Translations under genes and position numbers: made by a program
Assembly: GCA_001970955.1 (NCBI GenBank)
Contig: MPUH01001052.1
Span: 1-25,180 of the forward strand
Length of the DNA stretch: 25,180 bases
From: Stentor coeruleus
Lineage: Eukaryota; Ciliophora; Heterotrichea; Heterotrichida; Stentoridae
Direction: 5' to 3'
Notes under the pieces: model-generated
Databases searched by the model: none
What the model was told of the DNA's origin: nothing
What the model saw: only the letters and a program-made list of their open reading frames with translations
In this document: positions 17,849 to 25,180 of the stretch, one piece after another
Position numbering within the stretch: the stretch's first letter is position 1
How the letters are laid out: each line of letters starts with the position of its first letter

Positions 17849-18235
17849 ATGCACGTTTTTAATTGTTTCTGTGCTTTGATGTTTGGAATTACCTTCATTA
17901 ATGTCATAATTCCTAAAGTGATTTTTAGTGATAATAAAAGACCTAGATTTCATATCAAACATTGGTTTCTTATTAGTCTAACTGTGATTTTATTCCTGAT
18001 TTCACTGTCAAAACTCTTATATTTTATTTCTAAGAAAGATTTTTTATTTTCAAAAGTAATAATTTTCCTATGTGGCTCATCATTAGTGATATCCAAATTT
18101 TTATTAAAATTCAAAGCTGGATATATGTTTTTAATGAAATTTCTAAAGTTTTTCGCCAATAATTTTGTTTATAATCACCTAGCTCAAATTAAATTGGGTA
18201 AATCTTATTCTAATTGTATAATAGTCCTCATATAA
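17849..18235 (+). CDS. Possible small membrane protein (doubtful)
   Basis: An ATG-initiated frame of 128 codons, ending in TAA. It is rich in Phe, Leu, Ile and Lys, with three or four hydrophobic stretches (NCFCALMFGITFINVI near the start, HWFLISLTVILFLISL, and VIIFLCGSSLVIS). I recognise no family. Against it, hydrophobic frames arise easily from T-rich DNA, and the sequence upstream of the ATG does not show the C-rich, G-poor composition seen before most genes here. A shorter frame overlaps on the other strand. It could also be a remnant of a membrane-protein gene. Confidence 0.25.
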   Translation: MHVFNCFCALMFGITFINVIIPKVIFSDNKRPRFHIKHWFLISLTVILFLISLSKLLYFISKKDFLFSKVIIFLCGSSLVISKFLLKFKAGYMFLMKFLKFFANNFVYNHLAQIKLGKSYSNCIIVLI

Positions 18236-18664
18236 ATCTTTTCTTATTTTTCAAAATCTCTATAATATCTCACCTACTACTGATTTTCTAATGAGCTTTA
18301 ATAGTAATGATTAAGAAAATTATAAGTATAAAGAAATTTATCTTATTCATCTGATATAATTTAAAGCCTTTTAATAAAATTTATTCTTATCCTTAATAAC
18401 ACTTGCTAGCACTTCAATATTATTTCTAATCTCTTTGCTTTGATTTAGAGATTTGTTTTTTCTTAAATATATAATACTTTTATTTAAAATATCCTATAGT
18501 AGAGTATCAAATCATATTATTGAATTATACAAAAAGGCTAGTCTATAGTAAATATCTTCAAATTTGGAATTCAGCTTTTAATAACATAAAATTTATAATT
18601 AATCAGGCTATAATCAAGACTTAAATTTGATTTCTTACTTTTGCTATATTACCAAATAAACTAT
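18236..18664. other. Intergenic, no recognisable content
   Basis: About 430 nt of A/T-rich DNA next to the 3' end of the HIT gene. I see no reading frame, RNA gene or repeat. Confidence 0.5.
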
Positions 18665-19051
18665 CTAAAGCTTATTAAAATCCCCAAGTTTCTCACCTCC
18701 TAAAATATGCATATGCAGATGATAAACAACTTGCCCACCATTTGGCCCGTCATTGATTACAAGTCTCCATCCTTCAGCAAGTCCTTCCCTTCTAGCAATT
18801 TCTGATGACGCCCAAAGCATATGTCCAAATATAGCCTTATGCTTTTCTTCTGCTACAGACATTCTTGTAAGTCCATCTCTATTCTTTGGAATAAGCAAAA
18901 TATGAACAGGGGCTTTTGGAGCTATATCTCTAAATGCCATAACAAGATCATCTTCATAGACAACTGTAGATGGAATTTCTCTTTTAACAATTTTGTCAAA
19001 GATACTATCTTCTCCATCTTTTGGTATATGAGGCGAATTAGATTCAGACAT
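18665..19051 (-). CDS. HINT1: HIT-family nucleotide hydrolase, HINT-type
   Basis: A 128-aa protein of the histidine-triad superfamily. The family opening SIFDKIVKREIP (16-27) and the triad H111-L-H113-M-H115, followed by ILGG, identify the HINT branch. Its members hydrolyse purine nucleoside phosphoramidates such as AMP-lysine; the middle His is the nucleophile. The conserved VINDGPNGGQVVYHLHMH block and the length match HINT1 closely. No targeting sequence is visible, so a cytosolic or nuclear location is expected. The N-terminal ten residues (MSESNSPHIP) are variable in the family. The nearest gene upstream on the same strand is the unrecognised one ending at 19610. Confidence 0.95.
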   Translation of the reverse strand: MSESNSPHIPKDGEDSIFDKIVKREIPSTVVYEDDLVMAFRDIAPKAPVHILLIPKNRDGLTRMSVAEEKHKAIFGHMLWASSEIARREGLAEGWRLVINDGPNGGQVVYHLHMHILGGEKLGDFNKL

Positions 19052-19189
19052 ATTTATTATATTCGAATATAATATCTTTACGTTTTTTTCAATATAATAT
19101 ATAATTATTATTTTTATCTATATAAGTATAAAATATATAAGTAAATCATAATAAGGAAAGTTTAAAGTTTAAAATAGGTGATAGTTAAG

Positions 19190-19325
19190 GTGGTATGGTT
19201 TAAACCTCGTCTGATCAAGGTTTGTTTATCCTACGATATCTTTCTTTAGGCAGATTCAGTATATTAAGCCATTTGTTGTCGCTGTTTATGTGACTCTTTA
19301 CTTGACTGAGGAGGTATTTATTGTT
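19190..19325 (+). repeat. Dispersed ~137-bp repeat, copy B
   Basis: Collinear with copy A (174-310) in the same orientation, at about 73% identity by hand alignment. On the minus strand this copy has a 37-codon stop-free stretch (reading NNKYLLSQVKSHINS...). Copy A has the same start (NNKH) but needs a 1-nt shift and meets a stop. The element abuts the duplicated segment at 19330, so the assembler may have broken at repeated sequence. Confidence 0.7.
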
Positions 19326-19329
19326 TCTT

Positions 19330-19478
19330 TTCTAATAAGGAAATAATATTAGTAAATAATACTTTTATGTTTATATAACTAGGGTTTTTTACAAGTTAAT
19401 ATANTTCTAATAAGGAAATAATATTAGTAAATAATACTTTTATGTTTATATAACTAGGGTTTTTTACAAGTTAATATA
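19330..19478. repeat. 74-bp perfect direct duplication flanking a single N (assembly scar)
   Basis: 19330-19403 and 19405-19478 are identical and separated only by N19404. The structure is the same as the 54-bp scar in the PKG gene. It is most simply two overlapping contigs placed end to end without merging. Confidence 0.9.
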
Positions 19479-19609
19479 GGCTATCGAAGAATTCGATAAA
19501 ACCAGCCGCTAAAAAATATTATAATAATTAGTGAAAAATTTTGGTGACTGGTAACTTAGTGTAAAGATCAGGAAAGAATGAATTAATATAATTGTATTAA
19601 ACTTTACTT

Positions 19610-20407
19610 CTATTGGAATACTAATCTAGTTTCTTCCTCTTTTTTTTCTTCTTCATGTTTTATGCTGCATATAGCCAGTTCTAAGTTTCCTTCATAGCTT
19701 TCTGAATCCAATCCATCAAGCTCAAATATTGAAGATATAGATGGAAGTAAATCATTAGATTCAATATTTATTTCTGGTTTACAGTAATCTAGAGTTGCAA
19801 ACATTTCATCCTGAAGATAAAATTTTAATATCATCCATTTGTCATAGCAGTCTAAATTATGTAGTCTTCTCTGGCAACATGAAAAGCCAAACTTTTCATT
19901 AAGATCCTCAGGATCAATTTTTGAAAATACAAGTTCAATAAAAATGCAAAAGGACTCTCTAACAGCCTGAGAAGTAAAATATTCTTTACAGAATTTATTG
20001 TTAAAGCTATTTTCTGTATCAAGTTTTACTTTAGAATAATCTCGTCTTGCCTTACCATCTGTTAATGGCCCTGATTCTGTCTTTGATACTTCATCAAGTT
20101 CAGAAGTATGGTCGGCATAGTGGTCTTGAAAAAATCGGTATATTTGGAGCTGTTTTTTATCTTTACTGTTGATCTTAATAATGCCTTTAGTTGGAAATTT
20201 GTTATCTATGATGTTCCTGATCATTTTCTTATGTCCTCTGATTACTTTGCACCTTACGTACTCTTTTTTAGGGTTTGAGTTGTAATCTTTTACAGTAAAG
20301 AATTTTTTCATAATCAAAGTTTCAGTTTTTCGTTTCCTAAGATCATTTTTGAAAATGAAAACTCTTTTGTCGAGTTGTTTGTAATGTCCACTCATTTTTA
20401 TTCCCAT
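19610..20407 (-). CDS. Unrecognised protein, 265 aa
   Basis: I do not recognise this protein. It has no signal peptide, membrane segment or known motif. The N-terminal third is strongly basic (KRVFIFKNDLRKRKTET, then RCKVIRGHKKMIRNI). A central segment around residues 145-210 has regularly spaced aromatics and cysteines (ESFCIFIELVFSKI, GFSCCQRRLHNLDC, KWMILKFYLQDEMF) that looks like a folded helical domain. The C-terminus is acidic (HEEEKKEEE). The frame is long for this A/T-rich DNA and ends TAG, so it is probably real. Met at 20395 (MSGHYK) is an alternative start. Basic head, helical core and acidic tail would fit a nucleic-acid-associated or regulatory protein, but that is only a guess. 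Confidence 0.7.
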   Translation of the reverse strand: MGIKMSGHYKQLDKRVFIFKNDLRKRKTETLIMKKFFTVKDYNSNPKKEYVRCKVIRGHKKMIRNIIDNKFPTKGIIKINSKDKKQLQIYRFFQDHYADHTSELDEVSKTESGPLTDGKARRDYSKVKLDTENSFNNKFCKEYFTSQAVRESFCIFIELVFSKIDPEDLNEKFGFSCCQRRLHNLDCYDKWMILKFYLQDEMFATLDYCKPEINIESNDLLPSISSIFELDGLDSESYEGNLELAICSIKHEEEKKEEETRLVFQ

Positions 20408-21837
20408 TAAGGTATATCAGGCTTAGCATGTATTTTGAACAAGCGAAGAAAAATTATAATTTTGCATAATACATTCAGCTGGTTTAAAAAATAAGAACTA
20501 GTTAGATTGATAACGATTGTTTAAATCTTAACTATTGAGTTAAAATTTTTATTTTCAAGGTTCGACCCTTATAGTTTTAAAAGACTGATATGCTTTAAGA
20601 TTTATCCTGGAATGGTTTAATTTTTGTATTCAGATAATCCATTATTGAAATATACACAAGAGTGCTTTAGGAATGAGCCACTTTGAAGCAGAAAAAAAAA
20701 TCTATAAAAATACAATTTAGTAAGATATCTAATCCAAGACAATACACAAATAAATGTTTATTTCTTGAATACAGGCAATTATTATTAAAAAAATCATCTT
20801 GTGAATCAGTTCAGTCCGCATTATAATAAGCCTTAATTTGCAAGAATTTTTATCGTAGATTAATTACTGAAAAAAAATCAAAAGTAAATAGGTTTCTAAA
20901 AGCACTCAAGATTTGCAGTAATGATACTAATAATACTTTGTCTAATTCCAAATCAACTTATATTTATCGTCTTTTATGTTTAACTTTATCTTTCTCATTC
21001 TTTGATCATTTAGAATTTTGGTAATCTGAAGATTCTTGGGTAAAATTTCAAGGGGAAATTAAAGCATCAGTTTAATTTCTTAGCGTAAAGAATTTGCTTA
21101 TTTTAAAAGCTATTATTATAATTTATTAAGATCACTTGAAAAATAAGAAAAGATGCGGACCCTATAAGATACCATTTTTTGAAGAATAAATTATTTTTAA
21201 AGCAAAATGGAGTTTGCATTCAAGTTAAAAGCTGTAGTACTTTGACAAATCATTTAGAAAAACGTTGAAAAGTCTTATTGAACAAGAAATTAGGGTGTTC
21301 CAAATCCTATATAAACGAGATTAAATCACCAACCTAATCATAAATTTAATGGTTAAACTATTAAAAAAGTTGAGATTAATTTTTTATCGCCCATGATGAG
21401 TATTTTAGTAATCTTATAATATTAAAAATAGAGATGCAGGTATTTATTGAAGGATTCGATTCTCAATTTTTTTTAGTGCAAAAATTTGATAGTGATAAAA
21501 CATATCCTGAAAAAAGGTACTGAAAAAACATAAAAATCATTGAAAATCACTACAAATCACCAAGATATTCAAGATAATTGTTTTGTAATAAATAGTCTAA
21601 ACTATCAAAAATTTATCTCAAATCTTAAACCTTCATATAAACCTTCTAATAAAAATACTATCTCATTATTCCATCTCTATATTTTCCGAACCTACACCAA
21701 ACTCTCTAAAACTTAAATTCAGCAATCCCAACAACAACACACATTCCCCTTAAGTAAAATTCATATTTTTACTAAACTAATCAGACTTTTTTTTTTATTA
21801 TATTATTCATCATATACATCCATTACATATAATTATT
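20408..21837. other. Long intergenic region (1.43 kb)
   Basis: The longest gene-free stretch in the window. One + frame from about 20690 to 21400 is interrupted by about ten TAA/TAG codons and no TGA. It matches no family I know and is compatible with chance. The final part is strongly skewed: 21601-21837 has 54 C and 4 G on the + strand, as expected for the upstream region of the gene at 21838. A GGTTCGACCC string at about 20559-20568 is not part of a tRNA fold. Confidence 0.5.
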
Positions 21838-22107
21838 ATGGGCTACGACATTAACTCATTCTTCGAATTGTTTGATGGCCTGCCCAAGTTTCCTGCAGGT
21901 ACAGATGGAGATCAGGTTTTCAAGCATTTTATAGACATTGAAGATAAGCGTCTTCCTATAGAAGCATTCATAGGTCTTAAAATCGACTCAATCTTAACGA
22001 AAATCTGCGTAAAACAAAAGGATTATATTATTTACTATAACGAATATAAGCGTTTAGTACCAAAAATTCAAGGACTTTTTGATGCTCTTCAATCAAACAA
22101 AAACTAG
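21838..22107 (+). CDS. Small unrecognised protein, 89 aa
   Basis: An ATG-initiated frame with balanced composition (MGYDINSFFELFDGLPKF... to ...LFDALQSNKN), unlike the Lys/Asn/Ile/Phe-dominated frames produced by noncoding DNA here. It appears soluble and largely helical, with no signal peptide or membrane segment. MG at the start might be myristoylated, but the following residues are not ideal. Support for a real transcription unit comes from the markedly G-depleted 240 nt upstream, the pattern seen before other genes. It is convergent with the esterase gene, with 70 nt between the stop codons. I cannot name a family. Confidence 0.6.
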   Translation: MGYDINSFFELFDGLPKFPAGTDGDQVFKHFIDIEDKRLPIEAFIGLKIDSILTKICVKQKDYIIYYNEYKRLVPKIQGLFDALQSNKN

Positions 22108-22177
22108 TTAAAAATCATATTTATATAAATATCCGCATATAAATGGCAAATTTTATATGAATTTCCTTTAGTTAAAG

Positions 22178-23110
22178 CTAATTCCAATTGACTAAAGGAA
22201 CTGTTGAAGCCATTGCATAAATGGCAGACATTTGAAAAGAACTTTTTACAGCAAAGTTAGGTCCTGTGTAACCATAAACATCCCAACACCCTGCAGGATT
22301 ATAACTTCCAGGACGAGTTTGAGGGTAGATTATTATAAGATTGTTGCTTTCAGCCCATTCGTTTAACCCACTTTTTTTTATAAAAGCATCACCGATAAGA
22401 TCATAATACATCATACAACCATGGAAAGCAAAATGCACTGAACATTTTGATCCTTGGCAGCTTGTTGGAATGTAAATCCAACCACGGTTGCTTAAACCAG
22501 CTTGCCAAATATCTGTGTAGTCTGATTGATCAAATTGCAAAAGGTTGTTTGGGATTTGTGATGTCTTTGGTTTAAGATTGCTATAGAGTTTGTTTAGAAT
22601 CGCCCCTGCAGCATCATAACCACAATTGTTGATATATGGACTTCCAAGATACCAGCAGGGGTTGCCATCATTTGAAGTTATCCACGCATGTTGAGCAGTG
22701 AAATTAAAAACAGTCGTAGCATTAGCTTGAAAGTTCTCATAAAACTCAAGCATTTTCTCTACAACCGGTTGGGCAATAAGACTATCCAATTTTCCTGAGA
22801 ATATATAAACATTGCTATTTTTAAGGTTTTCTGTATTATCAATAAGCCCATCAGCAGCATTATTTACAGCAGCTTGTATATTAGAAACAGTATTAATCAA
22901 AAATGCATTAACCGAACAGGCAGCAGCCCATCTAGCATAAGATCCCATACTACAATAATAAATATCACCAGAAATAATCCCAGCGCCAATAACACTAGAT
23001 GAGTAAGCAACATGAACTTGATGTGCAAAAGAAGCTCCTGAACTTATCCCAGATACTGAAAACTGAATACTTACTGCAAGCTTAATAAAAAGAATGAAGT
23101 AATTTTTCAT
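22178..23110 (-). CDS. Secreted PHA/PHB-depolymerase-type esterase (type 2 catalytic domain)
   Basis: A 310-aa alpha/beta-hydrolase resembling bacterial extracellular short-chain-length polyhydroxyalkanoate depolymerases of type 2, in which the lipase box lies near the N-terminus. The nucleophile is Ser23 in GISSGASFAHQVHVAYS. Asp109 (SGKLDSLI) and His141 (QHAW) are the likely partners. Further family blocks are SPYINNCGYDAAGAIL (157-172), GWIYIPTSC, FHGC (229-232, oxyanion region) and NPAGCWDVYGYTG. The first 15-20 residues (MKNYFILFIKLAVSI) are hydrophobic, like a signal peptide. They run almost straight into the strand before the lipase box, so the N-terminus is shorter than usual. It may degrade bacterial storage polymer or other esters in food vacuoles. 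The family is mainly bacterial, so transfer from prey is plausible but untested. Confidence 0.87.
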   Translation of the reverse strand: MKNYFILFIKLAVSIQFSVSGISSGASFAHQVHVAYSSSVIGAGIISGDIYYCSMGSYARWAAACSVNAFLINTVSNIQAAVNNAADGLIDNTENLKNSNVYIFSGKLDSLIAQPVVEKMLEFYENFQANATTVFNFTAQHAWITSNDGNPCWYLGSPYINNCGYDAAGAILNKLYSNLKPKTSQIPNNLLQFDQSDYTDIWQAGLSNRGWIYIPTSCQGSKCSVHFAFHGCMMYYDLIGDAFIKKSGLNEWAESNNLIIIYPQTRPGSYNPAGCWDVYGYTGPNFAVKSSFQMSAIYAMASTVPLVNWN

Positions 23111-23164
23111 TTATAAATACTTTGATTATTTTAATCTAACAAAATACTAAAATTTATTATTCCT

Positions 23165-23960
23165 ATCAAATTTATGAACTGCTTTTGGTTATTCTTCAGC
23201 CCAATTTTCATGTGTGATTTATTGATTGGATGGGCTTCTAGAATTAGAGCCACGATCTAAGAAAAACAGGATTTTCTTGTTTAAAGAGTCTAGAATTTTA
23301 TATTTATATAGGAACTGATTCGCTAACTTTATCCAGAAGGGATTTTTGTGACCTTTGTCAAAAGCTGGAAGAATTTTATTAGAATATACAAGATTTTATG
23401 CTAATACTTCATGATAATCCTCAGGAGGTTTATATAAAGATTCATAAACAATTTCTGGAATCCTATTATCTTCTTTGACGATTAAAGCTTAGGTAAAACA
23501 GAACCTTAGCAACTTGGAATTGCTCAGAACTAATTTTAATCTACTTGCCATCTGGGAGTTTATAGCTCATTTTTTAAGCTGTAGTATTTTGATATAAGCG
23601 TATTTCTTCTCTTAGTTCCTTTGCTAAATAGCAAAAATTTTCTTTTATTTCTCTAACTTGGTCTATATCAAAACTTGTAAAAAGCTGATACCCTTTAAGA
23701 ATATTGATTTTCTTTCAGGGTCGAAGTTCAACTAAATAACTTCTTCTCTACTAATATACCTATATGCCATATCTTAGACATAACTTCCTAGTTTATAAAT
23801 ATTCCATGCTATACAGGTTGTAGGTCTAAATTCTATAGCATATCTCTAATATCTTGATTAAAGCAGTCTTTCTATTTTATTATTTTATCCAATTCCCATG
23901 ATAATACTCAAAAATTTTAAATCTCTGTTTTGATCTTCCAAGAATATTAGATATAATTTA
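23165..23960 (-). pseudogene. Decayed actin-superfamily gene
   Basis: On the minus strand this interval contains actin-like segments in actin order. They include NILGRSKQR (from 23948; actin SIVGRPRHQ), HGIFIN and EVMSKIW (23817-23767; HGIVTNWDDMEKIW), KGYQLFTS then VREIKENFCYLA (23693-23622; RGYSFTT...VRDIKEKLCYVA), SYKLPDGK (23567-23544; SYELPDG), IPEIVYESL (23461-23435; IHETTYNSI) and ITHENWAEE-stop-PKAVHKF (23218-23168; ITKxEYDExGPxxVHRKCF). The frame changes at least three times (between the first, second, third and fifth segments). About ten TAA/TAG codons interrupt it, and roughly 75 residues of the middle are missing. Neither a 15-16 nt intron nor an altered code explains the frame changes, so it is a gene remnant. 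It fills the slot between the coiled-coil and esterase genes. Which actin or actin-related protein it came from cannot be decided by eye. Confidence 0.83.
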
Positions 23961-24029
23961 TTCAAGATAAATACTATACAATCAACTTATCTTTAAAAAT
24001 CTAGTATCAGATTTTTATATGAGAATTAA

Positions 24030-24960
24030 CTAGTTATTTTGATTATTATAGAAAGTATTAAGTTTCTTTGTAAGTTTATCAATTTTATTTTGGTATATAT
24101 GCTCATTGAAGTCACCTTTATAATTTTGTAGATCTTTTTGGGATTTTAAAAGAAGCGATTCAAGTTCATTAAGATTATAAACTAGAGTTGCTTTTTGGTT
24201 TTGCAATGCCTGTAATTCTGATTGATATATAATTTCTGAGTTTAATGACTCGAATTTTGTATAGAAATGGTTTGAAGTTATTTTTTCTTCTGAGAGAAGT
24301 TTTAGAGCTAAGTTGTATTCTTTAGTGATTTGATCATGTTCTATCTATGTTATTAATTACATATAAAGTTCTCATTTCTTTAGCTAATTCTGAGTTTTCA
24401 ATTTGAATATATGAACAATTTTTTTTTTCAGTTTTTATGCTTTCTTCAAGTTTGTCTATATATTGTATAGGGTTGAATTTATCTTTGTTTTTAATAGAAT
24501 CAGATTTATTCTTTAAAGATTCATTGTTAATTTGTCCTGAACTTTGTGAAGAATGATTGAAGTTATTTTTTGAAATTTTATTATTGGCAAAGTTTTCAGG
24601 TTTTAATTGACTATCTTTAAGCTTATTTTCTAAATCGTCTTTTCGCTGTTTGAGTTCTTTAATTTTAATGTTTTTAGACTCGAGTGTGTCTTGAAGTGAT
24701 TTTAATGTTTCAATATAACTATGTTTTTCTAATTCTTCAAGATGATTTTTTAGTTTATCGTTGTCTTCTTCAAGTCTTTTCTTTTTCTCGATTTTTTGAT
24801 TTAACTTTTCAAATTCTATTTCAGAAGTGGATGATTTTTTTTGTTCTTCAACAGTAACTATAATAGTAATATCTTGTTGGGGAATAGCTATAGAATCATT
24901 TTTTTTTTTAAAACAAGGACAAAGGCATGAGAAAGTTTTATTATGATAAGAATTTCCCAT
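24030..24960 (-). CDS. N-terminally acylated coiled-coil protein, one 16-nt intron
   Basis: Two exons (24361-24960 and 24030-24344) joined by removal of a 16-nt intron give 304 aa; unspliced, the frame would end at 24334 after 208 aa. The N-terminus MGNSYHNK, followed by a cysteine cluster CLCPC (12-16) and KKK, is suited to myristoylation and palmitoylation at a membrane. Most of the rest, about residues 45-115 and 165-300, is Glu/Lys/Leu-rich heptad coiled coil. A Ser/Asn-rich gap lies around 120-150. Exon 2 continues in the same style (ITKEYNLALKLLSEEKI), ending QNN-TAG. No catalytic motif was seen. It is probably a membrane-tethered scaffold or cytoskeletal linker; the family is not recognised. 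Confidence 0.8.
24345..24360 (-). other. 16-nt spliceosomal intron
   Basis: On the minus strand this reads GTAATTAATAACATAG, with GT...AG ends and phase 0. Removing it bypasses the TGA at 24334-24336 and extends the frame by 104 coiled-coil codons to TAG at 24030. A 20-nt alternative ending at the next ATAG would break the frame, so 16 nt is preferred. Its 3' end (AACATAG) matches that of the 15-nt intron at 4913-4927. Confidence 0.85.
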
Positions 24961-25180
24961 TTATTTATAGAGAATGCATATGATGAAATATAAAGAAATG
25001 CACTTTTTTATTGCTTATAGAAAAAAAAATTAAAATTAGTTTGTGAGTGGATTAGTTTAGATTTTGTAATTATGTTTTAGTAAAGCAACTTCTGAACTCA
25101 TTAATTTTTATAAGGATAATTATTAGATTATTGTTCATCTTATAATGGAATATTTAAGATATTTTTAGATAGGCTTAGTT
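24961..25180. other. Upstream region of the coiled-coil gene
   Basis: About 220 nt to the window edge. C is scarce on the + strand next to the gene start (25021-25080 has none), matching the upstream skew of other minus-strand genes. No other feature was seen. Confidence 0.5.

Larger units (their letters stand above)
19052..19609. other. Intergenic region with dispersed repeat copy and assembly scar
   Basis: About 560 nt without a gene. It holds repeat copy B (19190-19325), immediately followed by a 74-bp direct duplication around N19404. The true region is therefore probably 75 bp shorter. Nothing else is recognisable. Confidence 0.6.

Noticed and set aside
17950..18159. 69-codon minus-strand frame opposite the possible membrane protein.
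   Set aside because: Lys/Asn/Ile-rich composition, no homology, and no upstream skew on that strand.
18821..19072. 83-codon + strand frame overlapping the HIT gene.
   Set aside because: Antisense shadow of a conserved gene.
20550..20580. GGTTCGACCC string resembling a tRNA T-arm.
   Set aside because: A 7-nt T-loop with a paired 5-bp stem cannot be formed, and no acceptor, D or anticodon arms are found around it.
20690..21400. A + strand frame of about 235 codons interrupted only by TAA (mostly) and TAG, looking like a gene in a TAA/TAG=Gln code or an unshifted pseudogene.
   Set aside because: At this A/T content TAA dominates random stops, and roughly four TGA codons would be expected, so their absence in one of many inspected frames is weak evidence. 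No family similarity was recognised, and neighbouring genes use TAA and TAG as real stops.

Overview
The window looks like macronuclear DNA of a heterotrich ciliate, most likely Stentor or a close relative. It is about three-quarters A+T and very gene-dense. All three stop codons end genes: TAA and TAG mostly, TGA in the kinesin gene. Every tryptophan in the intact genes is TGG, so TGA does not appear to be read as Trp. Two genes are interrupted by introns of only 15 and 16 nt (4913-4927 and 24345-24360), the size typical of Stentor. The species call is inference; tiny introns and the standard code are what the sequence shows.

Layout. 1-698 holds one copy of a dispersed repeat and a G-depleted upstream region. 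699-3429 (+) encodes a four-cyclic-nucleotide-domain cGMP-dependent protein kinase, interrupted by an assembly scar. 3527-4030 (-) is a small protein with a duplicated GxGRDxYI motif. 4817-5530 (+) is an RRM/zinc-knuckle/C2H2 RNA-binding protein. A minus-strand block then runs kinesin (9608-11806), citrate synthase (8190-9518), COA4-like twin-CX9C protein (7888-8082) and a serine-carboxypeptidase-like protein lacking its catalytic Ser (5552-6820). Next come a DHHC palmitoyltransferase (11893-12855, +), divergent from the kinesin across 86 bp, a voltage-gated K+ channel (13389-15413, +), an alpha-galactosidase (16287-17444, -) and a HINT-type HIT protein (18665-19051, -). These are followed by an unrecognised protein (19610-20407, -), a small unrecognised protein (21838-22107, +), a PHA-depolymerase-type secreted esterase (22178-23110, -), a decayed actin-family gene (23165-23960, -) and an N-acylated coiled-coil protein split by a 16-nt intron (24030-24960, -).

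There is no operon or obvious multi-gene system; these are ordinary neighbours in a compact genome. Loose themes are secreted or lysosomal digestion (carboxypeptidase-like, alpha-galactosidase, PHA-depolymerase-like), mitochondria (COA4, citrate synthase), and membrane signalling or acylation (PKG, DHHC enzyme, K+ channel, acylated coiled-coil protein).

The most notable non-annotated structures are five. (1) An actin-superfamily pseudogene lies between two intact genes. (2) Two single-N positions are each flanked by a perfect direct duplication (54 and 74 bp), best read as unmerged contig overlaps; one falsely splits the PKG gene. (3) A ~137-bp repeat occurs twice, 19 kb apart. (4) G is strongly depleted on the coding strand upstream of many genes, with the skew reversing along the gene; the extreme case is 262 nt without a single C on the + strand upstream of the alpha-galactosidase. 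(5) The carboxypeptidase-like protein has Asp in place of its nucleophile.
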